Shown piece after piece: positions 57,443 through 64,000 of a DNA stretch of 64,000 bases (position 1 is the first letter of the stretch; every line of letters starts with the position of its first letter). The translations under genes and the position numbers were made by a program. Below the pieces are notes generated by a model. The model was not told the origin of the DNA. It ran no database searches and was given only the letters and a program-made list of their open reading frames with translations. The stretch comes from Polyangiaceae bacterium (GTDB lineage Bacteria > Myxococcota_A > Polyangia > Polyangiales > Polyangiaceae): contig JADJYE010000008.1 of assembly GCA_016719945.1 (NCBI GenBank), forward strand, positions 1-64,000, read 5' to 3'.

Positions 57443-57862
57443 CTAGATTGAAAGCGGCGGCTGCGCGGCGCGGACCGCTGACGCTAGCCAGCGGTCGAAC
57501 GTGGCGCGCTGGGTCGTCGACTCGAAGTCACGGCCGAGGATCATCCCCGCTGTCTGGATCGCCATGGACAGCACCTTCGAGCTGACGAGGTACCGCACCT
57601 GGACCTCCTGATCGGTGTTGGTCTTGCCGAACGCCCGGATCAGATCGCGGGCCTCGGGCGAGTAGCTGGTGACCTCCGCCCAGTCGTGGAAGACGCGGAT
57701 CTTGCCGTACCGCTCGAGCGCGCGACGCGCCTCTTGGATGTAGAAGCGCGTGAGCGCCGCGGTGCCGTGGCCGGTGACGCGGGTGGCGAGCACCCCGGGT
57801 GCCGGAAACCACACGTCGGCGTGCTCACCCGCAGCGCCGCAGAACTCTCGCACCTCCCCCAC
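57443..57862 (-). CDS. Small protein, possible STAS/SpoIIAA-like fold
   Basis: 139 residues from GTG 57862, chosen because TACGCT lies 8 nt upstream. VWFPAPGVLATRVTGHGTAA, YIQEARRALERYGKIRVFHDW and LVSSKVLSMAIQTAGMILG give an alternating beta-alpha pattern like STAS/SpoIIAA-type domains, which are frequent in myxobacteria. The conserved anti-sigma-antagonist Ser motif is not obvious. There is no signal or membrane segment. It follows the SDR gene by 50 bp but seems to have its own promoter. Functional assignment is tentative. Confidence 0.65.
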   Translation of the reverse strand: MGEVREFCGAAGEHADVWFPAPGVLATRVTGHGTAALTRFYIQEARRALERYGKIRVFHDWAEVTSYSPEARDLIRAFGKTNTDQEVQVRYLVSSKVLSMAIQTAGMILGRDFESTTQRATFDRWLASAVRAAQPPLSI

Positions 57863-57870
57863 GAGGCGAG

Positions 57871-57876
57871 AGCGTA
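57871..57876 (-). promoter_or_regulatory. Candidate -10 (TACGCT), leaderless GTG start
   Basis: On the minus strand TACGCT is followed 8 nt later by GTG 57862, the same spacing as for several other genes in the window. Confidence 0.45.
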
Positions 57877-57912
57877 CTCGGTCGAGGGTGCGGCTTGAAC
57901 CGTCCCCTGAGC

Positions 57913-58677
57913 TCAGGCCGAAATGGAGTAGCCGCCGTCGATGACCAGCGTCTGCCCGGTGATGTAGCTGGCCGCATCCGACGCCAGGAAGACCGCCGCG
58001 CCTGCGACCTCTTCCGGGCGGCCATAGCGCCGGAGCGCGGCTCGCTCGTTCCAGCGGGTGACCAGATCGTCGTTGGCCAACAGGCTGGCTGCGAAGCGGG
58101 TGTCGACCAGGCCGGGGGCGACGCAGTTGACCCGGATGCCGCTCGGCCCGAGCTCCACCGCGAGCGTCTTGGCGAGGGAGATCACCGCGGCTTTGGTCAT
58201 GCCGTACACCCCCATCAGCGGGGAGGCGAGGATCCCCTGGGTGCTCGAGACGAAGACCATCGAGCCGGGCGCGCCGCGCGCGACGAGGTGCTTCGCGGTC
58301 TCGCGGGCGAGCGAGAAGTACGCCCGCGCGTTCGTCTCGAAGGTCTTGTCGAAGACCTTGTCGTCGGCCGACACCATGGGCCCGAAGTGCGGGTTCGTCG
58401 CCGCGTTGTTGACGAGCACGTCGAGGCGGCCGAGGCGGGCCAGCACCTCGGAGAGGAGCTGCTCCGCGGCGCCCTCCTTGCCGACGTGCGCGGCGATCGT
58501 CTCGACGTCGAGCCCGTCCTGCGCGAGCTCGGCCTTCGCCTGGTCGAGGTTCTCCTGCTTGCGCGACACGATGGCGACCCTGGCCCCGGCCTCGGCGTAG
58601 GCGCGCGCGATGGCGAGGCCGATGCCGCGGCTCGCCCCCGTGACGAGGGCGGTCTTCCCTTCGAGCGAGATCTTCAT
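57913..58677 (-). CDS. Short-chain dehydrogenase/reductase
   Basis: 254 residues from ATG 58677; an upstream TTG at 58713 is less likely. It is a classical SDR: cofactor loop TGASRGIGLAIA (about 12-23, NADP(H)-type with Arg), NNAAT (about 92), catalytic Ser in FVSSTQGIL, YGMTK (Tyr/Lys, about 160) and the C-terminal ITGQTLVIDGGYSIS. The pattern resembles 3-oxoacyl-ACP reductase or glucose-dehydrogenase-like members; the exact substrate is unknown. It is divergent from speD with 35 bp between starts, leaving little room for independent promoters. Confidence 0.9.
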   Translation of the reverse strand: MKISLEGKTALVTGASRGIGLAIARAYAEAGARVAIVSRKQENLDQAKAELAQDGLDVETIAAHVGKEGAAEQLLSEVLARLGRLDVLVNNAATNPHFGPMVSADDKVFDKTFETNARAYFSLARETAKHLVARGAPGSMVFVSSTQGILASPLMGVYGMTKAAVISLAKTLAVELGPSGIRVNCVAPGLVDTRFAASLLANDDLVTRWNERAALRRYGRPEEVAGAAVFLASDAASYITGQTLVIDGGYSISA

Positions 58678-58712
58678 GCGCGCGTTCTGGACGCGTCGCT
58701 CGAGCCGCGTCA

Positions 58713-59090
58713 ATGTCGGGGCCGATGCGGCTCACCGTCGGCCTCGCCATCTTCGAGGGCTCCCCGCGCGAGGCGCTCGACGACGAGGACCTCGTCCGCG
58801 CTGCGCTCGTCCGCGCGGTCGAGGCGGGGGGGTTTTCGCTCTACGACCTGCGCATCGTGCGCTTCGTGCCCCAAGGGTTGACCGGCGCCGCGATCGTGGG
58901 CGAGTCACACCTGACGATCCATACCTGGCCGGAGGAGGGCAAGGCGTTCGTCGATGTCGCGTCGTGTGGCGAGCCGGCGGGTGTCGAGCGGGCGCTCGCT
59001 GCGTTCGAGCAGGCGCTGCCCGGCGCGCGGCGCGTGGATCTCGAGCTGCGCACGATGGGCACTCCTTCGCCGTCAGCCGCTCGTGGCTAG
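58713..59090 (+). CDS. speD: S-adenosylmethionine decarboxylase proenzyme
   Basis: 125 residues from ATG 58713 (ATG 58725 also possible), the size of the Thermotoga-type SpeD. The self-cleavage site is in GESHLTIHTWPEEG: Glu64-Ser65, where Ser becomes the pyruvoyl group. His70 and Cys85 (VASCGEP) match the processing and catalytic residues. The enzyme makes decarboxylated SAM for spermidine synthesis. speE is not adjacent. Its 3' end overlaps the convergent esterase gene by 18 bp. Confidence 0.9.
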   Translation: MSGPMRLTVGLAIFEGSPREALDDEDLVRAALVRAVEAGGFSLYDLRIVRFVPQGLTGAAIVGESHLTIHTWPEEGKAFVDVASCGEPAGVERALAAFEQALPGARRVDLELRTMGTPSPSAARG

Positions 59091-59801
59091 ACGCGCGCGC
59101 GCGAAGCGGCCGAGCGCGTCGAGCGCTGCCGCAGGCAGCTCGTGCCCTCCGCCGTGGGCGATGAGCTCGACGCTCGCGCCGGCAGCGGTGAGCAGATCTC
59201 GCAGCTCTTCGGCGAGGGAGAACGGCAACAAAGCATCGCGCCGCCCGTGCGTCTGCAGCACGGAGAGCTTCGCAGCGGTGGCCGCCGCGGCCGCGCGCCA
59301 TCGCTCGCGGCAGAGCAGGGTGCCGGACAGCACGACGAGCCCGGCGAAGGGGCGATCCGCGAACAGGCTGATCTCGGTGGTGACCATCGCGCCCTGAGAG
59401 AAGCCGCCAAGGAGCGCTCGCGATCGGTCGAGCCCGCGATCGCGCTCGAGCGCTTCGAGGCAGCCCTCGAGCGCCGCGCGCGCCTCGGCGAGCCCGTCGG
59501 GCGTCGTGTTCGCGAGCTCGTCGCGGCTTCCTGTGCGCAGCGCCCGCTCGAGCGCGAGCATGTCGATGGGCCACCACGCGCGGGCGTCCCCCCCGAAGCC
59601 GAGCTCCAGCCGGAGCGGGGCCTCCGGGAAGAACCAGCGGACGCCGCGCCCAACGTCGATCTCCCGCCACAGCGGGACGAGATCGTCACCGGGGGCGCCG
59701 AAGCCATGGCACAACACGACCGCGGGTCCGGAGCCACCGCCGTCGCCGTCGTCTCCGCCTGCCGACCAAACGTCGAGCTCACCCGCGCGCTGCCGCTTCA
59801 T
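59073..59801 (-). CDS. Alpha/beta-hydrolase (phospholipase/carboxylesterase family)
   Basis: 242 residues from ATG 59801 (AAGGAG upstream), overlapping the stop of the lipoprotein gene (ATGA). AVVLCHGFGAPGDDLVPLWREI (about 28-49, oxyanion HG), GGFSQGAMVTTEISLF (nucleophile Ser, about 140), and late Asp and His in THGRRDALLPFS and AHGGGHELP form the triad. The family includes cytosolic carboxylesterases and acyl-protein thioesterases. It is the last gene of a three-gene unit whose first two products are exported. Confidence 0.88.
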   Translation of the reverse strand: MKRQRAGELDVWSAGGDDGDGGGSGPAVVLCHGFGAPGDDLVPLWREIDVGRGVRWFFPEAPLRLELGFGGDARAWWPIDMLALERALRTGSRDELANTTPDGLAEARAALEGCLEALERDRGLDRSRALLGGFSQGAMVTTEISLFADRPFAGLVVLSGTLLCRERWRAAAAATAAKLSVLQTHGRRDALLPFSLAEELRDLLTAAGASVELIAHGGGHELPAAALDALGRFARARLATSG

Positions 59802-61453
59802 CCCGACTCCTTCAGGGTCCGGTGGAGGACGAGCGCAGGCGCCGGACCGTCGTCGACCCGCAGCTCGAGGCGCACCTTTCGCGAGGTCTTGCCGCCGCAC
59901 ATCCGCTGGCTCGTGACCCGCGCTCCGCGCGCGAGGGCGTCTTTCTGGGTCGTCTCGTCGACCAGGCGCAGATCGAGCCCGGCTCCGGACTCGAGCGCGA
60001 CGATCACCTCGGTGCACGTCCCCTGAGAGACCACGAAGCTCGACGTGTGCAGGACCTGTGGCTCGAGGTCGACCGGGCGGGCGTCCTCGATGATGGCAGG
60101 CGACTCGGCCTCTGCGCCGAGCACGCGGTCGAGCAAGCGCGCGGCGGCGACGGGCCGCTTCATGAGCGCCGGCGTCGCGGCCTTCCAGGTGCGGACATCG
60201 ACGACGAACGGCCCCGCGCGCCCTCGTGACTCGACGTCGGCGCGCACGGTCCGCGCTGGCCCGCACGCGTACGTCGTCGCGCGCAGCGAGCCCTCGGCCT
60301 CGCCGAGCAGGGCGCCGTCCGAGGCCCAGAGCGCGGCGGCGACCGGACCGAGCGGCTTGCCCGCCACGACGTCGACCCGCGAACACCCAGCCGCGAGCTT
60401 GAGATCGATGACCGTGCGTGAGCCCACCTTCGCCTCCCCCGTGCCAGAGGGGAGCGGCTTGCCCCACGGCCCATCGAGGAGGTCCGCGAGCGCGGCGCGG
60501 GCGGCCTCCGCGGGGACGCTCTGCGACGCGCGCTCGACGCGCGACGGCTCGGCGAGCTCGCTGATCGCCCCTTTGGGCGAGCGGCCGAGCACGACCGCCA
60601 CGATGCCCGAGCCGCCGCGCGGCCGGGCCGCGATGGTGATCTCGTCGCCGGCCTCGGAGCACAGCACGATCGAGCGATCTCGCCCGTCGGGCCACGCCCG
60701 GGCGATCACGCGGCCGGCGGTGTCCTCGATCGAGACGTCGAGAGTGGCGACGTCGTCGGAGGGGACGACGAACACGTCCAGGCAGCGACCCGCATCGATG
60801 CCGATGGTGCTCCTCGTGGGCGCGCGCGCATCGACCACGGTGGCGAACCGGCGGACGTCCTCCCACGACGAGCCGATCGCTCGGCGGTGGGTCGCGAGCT
60901 TCGCTTCGAGGCCCGGCCAGCTCTCGAGGCGACCGCTCTCTTCGCCCGACTTGCGCGCGCCGACGGCCACCGCGGCGTCGGCGCTGCGATCCACGTCGAC
61001 CTCGTGCGCCCCGATCGCGACGAGGCCCGAGCCGCTCGCGACGCGCGCGGCGAAGTAGGCGCGGTCGGGGTGCGGCGGGCAGAGCACGAGCCCGGCGTTG
61101 GCAGACGCCGACTCGTCGGTCGCGAGCGCGGCCCCGTCGTCCGCGAAGCCGAAGAGATCGAGATCCAGCACGCCCTTCGAGCCGCGCGCGTAGAGCAGCA
61201 CGCAGCGCTCGGGCGGGAGCGAGACGAAGCCGCCGACCTTGTCGCCCTCTGCGGCGAGGCCCACCGCCACCACCACGAGCGGCCCTGCGCCTGCGCGCCC
61301 CGCGCGATCGGCGGGGTCCGACAACAGCTCCCGGCCGAGCAGGGGCGCCTCGACGACCTCGAGCGGGGCCGCGGGGGACGGGCAGCGCGGGGCAGCGTCG
61401 TGGCACGCCGAGGCGGCCGCCAGCGAGAGGGCGAGGACGTGAGCTCGCCTCAC
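59798..61453 (-). CDS. Lipoprotein of unknown function
   Basis: 551 residues from GTG 61453, overlapping the stop of the upstream gene (GTGA). The signal RRAHVLALSLAAASAC has a short lipobox. The body is beta-rich and seems to contain repeated modules of about 130 residues (RCLDVFVVPSDDVATLDVSIED, GCSRVDVVAGKPLGPVAAALWASDG, TCTEVIVALESGAGLDLRLVDE). Each has one or two cysteines and resembles pre-peptidase C-terminal-like sandwiches. The neighbouring 417-residue protein has similar modules, so the pair may be distant paralogues. No enzyme motif was found. Confidence 0.75.
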   Translation of the reverse strand: MRRAHVLALSLAAASACHDAAPRCPSPAAPLEVVEAPLLGRELLSDPADRAGRAGAGPLVVVAVGLAAEGDKVGGFVSLPPERCVLLYARGSKGVLDLDLFGFADDGAALATDESASANAGLVLCPPHPDRAYFAARVASGSGLVAIGAHEVDVDRSADAAVAVGARKSGEESGRLESWPGLEAKLATHRRAIGSSWEDVRRFATVVDARAPTRSTIGIDAGRCLDVFVVPSDDVATLDVSIEDTAGRVIARAWPDGRDRSIVLCSEAGDEITIAARPRGGSGIVAVVLGRSPKGAISELAEPSRVERASQSVPAEAARAALADLLDGPWGKPLPSGTGEAKVGSRTVIDLKLAAGCSRVDVVAGKPLGPVAAALWASDGALLGEAEGSLRATTYACGPARTVRADVESRGRAGPFVVDVRTWKAATPALMKRPVAAARLLDRVLGAEAESPAIIEDARPVDLEPQVLHTSSFVVSQGTCTEVIVALESGAGLDLRLVDETTQKDALARGARVTSQRMCGGKTSRKVRLELRVDDGPAPALVLHRTLKESG

Positions 61454-62703
61454 CTCAGCCTCCACACCGACAGCACCCAGCCCAGCGCGGCGCCTGGCGC
61501 ATCGACGCGCAGCTCCGCCCCGTCGTGGCTCGTCGCGCAGAACGTCACCGAGGAGCCGTCGACGCCGGCGGGGACCTCCTCGGTCACCGCGCGCGGCGGC
61601 GTACGCACCGCGAGGCGCATCCCGCGGGGAGCGCCGCGAGCCACGCCGAGCGCCGCGACGTAGCAAGCGCCGGGCTCGGTCGGCATGGCCGTCACGACGG
61701 AGCCTTGGGCGCCGAGCGTCTCGAAGATGGGGCCGCTCTTGGGACCGCGGCGCAGCCGCTTCCGGAGGGCCGAGGCCAGCCCGGCGCGGGCGCGGTCGCC
61801 CCAGTGCTCGGGGATGCCCTCGGGGAGCGGGAACAGCGCGTCGAGGACCACTACCCTGCCCTTCGGCGCCGCCCCCGCGAAGGCGAGCGCGACGTCCGTC
61901 GTCTTGCCGAAGCACGCATCGAGCCGGGCGTCGGGCGTCTCGCCCCGATCGCGCGCGAGGCGCGCCCCGGACTCTGCCGAGCGCAGCTCTGCGTCGACGT
62001 CGAGGGCCGACGAGACCTCGGGCGCCTCGGCGACGACGAAGTAGCGATGGCATCCGGCGTTGGCCTTGAGGTCTACGCGCCCGGTTCCCAGCGCGTCGGC
62101 GCGGTGCTCCGACGCGAGCACGTTGGTCGCGCCGTCGGCCTTCGCGCCGAGCTCGGCCCGCTGGCGGCGCTCGCTGACGGCGCCGACCGCGAGCGGCGGC
62201 CCGACCTCGGCGCGTACCCCGACGGGGCCCGCCGCGCGCCCGAGGACCTCGGTCGGATCGTCGGCCACGCGCTCGCCCACGGACGCCCGGACCTCGAGCG
62301 CGGCTCGGGGCGACGTCATCTTCACGAGCGCTCGCTCGAGCGCGCCGTCGCAGCCAGAGAGCTGGATCAGGCCGGAGCTGGACTCGACGCGCCGCTTGCT
62401 CGCCGCGTCGTCGAGCTCGGCCAGCAGATCCTCGCCGCTCTCGGAGGCGCCGCTGCCGATCGCGACGAAGCTCACGCTGCGCGCGGCGATCAGCGTGACC
62501 GTCCGGCAGCGCCCCGCGCTCGACAAGGCGACCTCGACCGTCCGCCCTTCCTCCAGAAACCGGGTCTCCGCTCGCTCCAGCGTCAACCCGTCAGCCTGGT
62601 GGAGCGCCGCGACCTTGGCCGCGTCGTCCGTCAGCGTGGCCTCAGCGCGCCCGGCCACCGAGAGGGCGGCGAGGGCGGTGGCGGCGGCGGACGCTCGGAG
62701 CAC
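61450..62703 (-). CDS. Exported beta-rich protein, unknown function
   Basis: 417 residues from GTG 62703. The signal VLRASAAATALAALSVAGRAEA is cleavable by signal peptidase I. Modules include GRCRTVTLIAARSVSFVAIGSGAS, NAGCHRYFVVAEAPEVSSALDV and GACYVAALGVARGAPRGMRLAV, each with a Cys and a beta-sandwich pattern like those of the downstream lipoprotein. TAGAGT lies 7 nt upstream. A GTG at 62712 would overlap this hexamer and is rejected. It is the first of three overlapping genes and is divergent from the kinase. Confidence 0.75.
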   Translation of the reverse strand: MLRASAAATALAALSVAGRAEATLTDDAAKVAALHQADGLTLERAETRFLEEGRTVEVALSSAGRCRTVTLIAARSVSFVAIGSGASESGEDLLAELDDAASKRRVESSSGLIQLSGCDGALERALVKMTSPRAALEVRASVGERVADDPTEVLGRAAGPVGVRAEVGPPLAVGAVSERRQRAELGAKADGATNVLASEHRADALGTGRVDLKANAGCHRYFVVAEAPEVSSALDVDAELRSAESGARLARDRGETPDARLDACFGKTTDVALAFAGAAPKGRVVVLDALFPLPEGIPEHWGDRARAGLASALRKRLRRGPKSGPIFETLGAQGSVVTAMPTEPGACYVAALGVARGAPRGMRLAVRTPPRAVTEEVPAGVDGSSVTFCATSHDGAELRVDAPGAALGWVLSVWRLR

Positions 62704-62710
62704 GCGCGCC

Positions 62711-62716
62711 ACTCTA
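62711..62716 (-). promoter_or_regulatory. Candidate -10 (TAGAGT), leaderless GTG start
   Basis: On the minus strand TAGAGT is followed 7 nt later by GTG 62703. This sets the start of the exported-protein operon. Confidence 0.45.
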
Positions 62717-62757
62717 CCAGGAGCCGAGCGCGCGCGGACGGAGCGGGAGCCCCGTGG

Positions 62758-62763
62758 TAGGCT
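62758..62763 (+). promoter_or_regulatory. Candidate -10 (TAGGCT) for the second kinase
   Basis: TAGGCT ends 12 nt before ATG 62776. The same hexamer precedes the POT transporter gene. Confidence 0.4.
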
Positions 62764-62775
62764 GCAGCGCCCGCC

Positions 62776-64000
62776 ATGACCGAGGCCGCCGACACCCAGG
62801 CCGACGCGTACCCGCGGCGCGGCGATATCCTCGAGGAGAAGTACGAGATCCACGAGGTCCTCGGAGCCGGGGCGATGGGCTGCGTCCTCAAGGCCCAGCA
62901 CCTGCTCCGCCGCGTCCCGGTCGCCCTCAAGTTCGTGAGCCCTGCGATCCTCGGCAACCGCGAGATCGTGGAGCGCTTCCTCAACGAGGGCGTGGCGTCC
63001 TCGAAGATCGACAGCGACCACGTCGTGAAGGTGTTCGACGTCAGCAAGCTGCCGAGCGGTGTCCCCTACATCGTGATGGAGCTGCTCGAGGGCGAGGACC
63101 TGTATCGGCTGCTGCGGCGCGAGGGCAAGCCCTACCTGGAGGACGTGCAGCGCGCAGTATACTTCACCCTCCAGATCTTGCGTGGGCTGCAAGCCGCCCA
63201 CCGCGTGAACATCGTCCACCGCGACATGAAGCCGGCGAACTGCTTCGTCACCTCGAAGGACGGCGAGCCCGACTTCATCAAGATCGTCGACTTCGGCATC
63301 AGCAAGATCCGCCGGGACGAGGGCGACGCGGGGCTCGATCTGACGAGCGCCCAGGCCGCGCTCGGGACGCCGCTCTACATGTCGCTCGAGCAGGCGCGCA
63401 GCCCGAAGGACGTCGACGCGCGCTCGGACCTTTATTCGGTCGCCGTCATTTTGTACGAGCTGCTCGGGGGCATCACGCCCTTCGTCCCCCAATCGGGGAC
63501 GCTGAGCGAGCTGTTCACGATGATCGCCCTCGAGCAGCCGCCTCCGCTGTCAGACCTTCGCCCCGAGCTGCCCGAGGCGCTCGTCCGAGCCGTCCACAAG
63601 GGCCTCCACAAGGACCGCGCGGCTCGCTACCAGTCCGCCGCCGAGATGGCCGAGGCCCTCGCGCCCTTCTCCGACGAGCGCAGCGACCATTTGCTCTCGC
63701 GCTTCCTGAAGACCGCGCATGGTCCGCGCACCCGCCCTCCGCCGGCCTCCGCGGCGGCGTCTCCCCCTTCGCCGGGCTCCCCGCCGGCCCAGACCGGCAC
63801 GCTGATGATGAGCGGCGCTCCCGTCACGACGCCGCCCCCGCCGCGGGCCACGGCCGCGGACAGCGCGCCGGGCGCCGTCGTCGCGGTGTCGAAGAGCGGC
63901 GCGAGCGAGCCGCCGAAGCAGGCCCCGCCGCTGCTCGAGCCTCGCCGGGGGACACCCCTGGTCTGGGCCATCGCGGTCGTCGCCGTGGGGGCGGTGGCCG
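62776..64000 (+). CDS. Ser/Thr protein kinase, 3' end outside window
   Basis: 408 codons are visible from ATG 62776 and the frame is open at the right edge. Kinase motifs: LGAGAMGCVLKAQ, VALKFV, NIVHRDMKPANCFV, KIVDFGISKI and GTPLYMSLEQA. The juxtamembrane region is rich in Pro/Ala (about 320-395). A membrane helix is just starting at the edge (PLVWAIAVVAVGAVA). The periplasmic part is unknown. LEQ replaces the usual PEQ in the activation segment, a minor oddity. It is of the Hanks type typical of myxobacteria and probably part of envelope or developmental signalling. Confidence 0.92.
   Translation, partial: MTEAADTQADAYPRRGDILEEKYEIHEVLGAGAMGCVLKAQHLLRRVPVALKFVSPAILGNREIVERFLNEGVASSKIDSDHVVKVFDVSKLPSGVPYIVMELLEGEDLYRLLRREGKPYLEDVQRAVYFTLQILRGLQAAHRVNIVHRDMKPANCFVTSKDGEPDFIKIVDFGISKIRRDEGDAGLDLTSAQAALGTPLYMSLEQARSPKDVDARSDLYSVAVILYELLGGITPFVPQSGTLSELFTMIALEQPPPLSDLRPELPEALVRAVHKGLHKDRAARYQSAAEMAEALAPFSDERSDHLLSRFLKTAHGPRTRPPPASAAASPPSPGSPPAQTGTLMMSGAPVTTPPPPRATAADSAPGAVVAVSKSGASEPPKQAPPLLEPRRGTPLVWAIAVVAVGAVA

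Overview
The window is about 70% GC throughout, with very strong third-position GC. It encodes Hanks-type Ser/Thr kinases, long glycine-linker lipoproteins ending in metal- or heme-binding domains, a myxobacterial-type GspC, and Cys-rich propeller/cytochrome lipoproteins. Together these point to a myxobacterium (Myxococcota, most likely Polyangia/Polyangiales). No rRNA, tRNA, CRISPR array, integrase or transposase was seen.

Layout. (1) 1-17,179, minus strand: an insecticidal-type Tc (ABC) toxin operon. It begins with a 594-residue protein resembling phage structural proteins, continues with a giant TcA subunit (interrupted near its end by a frameshift and an in-frame amber codon), and ends with a TcB-TcC (SpvB/TcdB/RHS) fusion that runs off the left edge just as the RHS core is reached. 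(2) 17,382-28,484: a mostly housekeeping stretch with a thiopurine methyltransferase, a FadL-type outer-membrane protein coupled to a very large lipoprotein (frameshifted), glmU (frameshifted), a small lipoprotein, ribA, holA and gspC. (3) 28,497-34,523: a translationally coupled lipoprotein/DUF4159/VWA trio, a Ppx/GppA-HD phosphatase and two small proteins. (4) 34,830-44,556: sucA coupled to a hotdog thioesterase, a POT peptide transporter, a desaturase coupled to a GldG-like lipoprotein, and a Ser/Thr kinase. (5) 44,582-53,322: a three-gene minus operon (lone E2 catalytic domain, propeller-like protein, AraC regulator), a TauD-type dioxygenase, a two-domain VOC protein, a GAF-PAS protein, a serine hydrolase, a His-rich lipoprotein and a MAPEG remnant. 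(6) 53,430-64,000: a propeller/di-heme lipoprotein with a divergent LysR regulator, an SDR with a small STAS-like protein, speD, an operon of two exported proteins plus an esterase, and a second kinase running off the right edge.

The most striking unexplained feature is a family of structured repeats. Four intergenic sites (34.5, 40.2, 50.7 and 52.9 kb) each carry exactly three tandem copies of a 71-83 bp unit. Each unit can fold into an outer stem, a 5-bp hairpin, a constant CCCTTC linker and a 13-position hairpin with a near-invariant C(C/A)GAGC loop. Stem sequences differ between sites but base pairing is kept, while loops and linker are constant. Copies within a site are almost identical. 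One array directly abuts a MAPEG gene that lacks its N-terminal half.

Many genes appear to have leaderless or near-leaderless transcripts: a TANNNT -10-like hexamer lies only 6-12 nt before the start codon. This also helps choose several GTG starts. Other genes carry good Shine-Dalgarno sites. Three single-nucleotide-type frameshifts (in tcA, in a large lipoprotein gene and in the normally essential glmU) suggest that at least some are sequence errors; the tcA amber codon is a substitution and cannot be explained that way.
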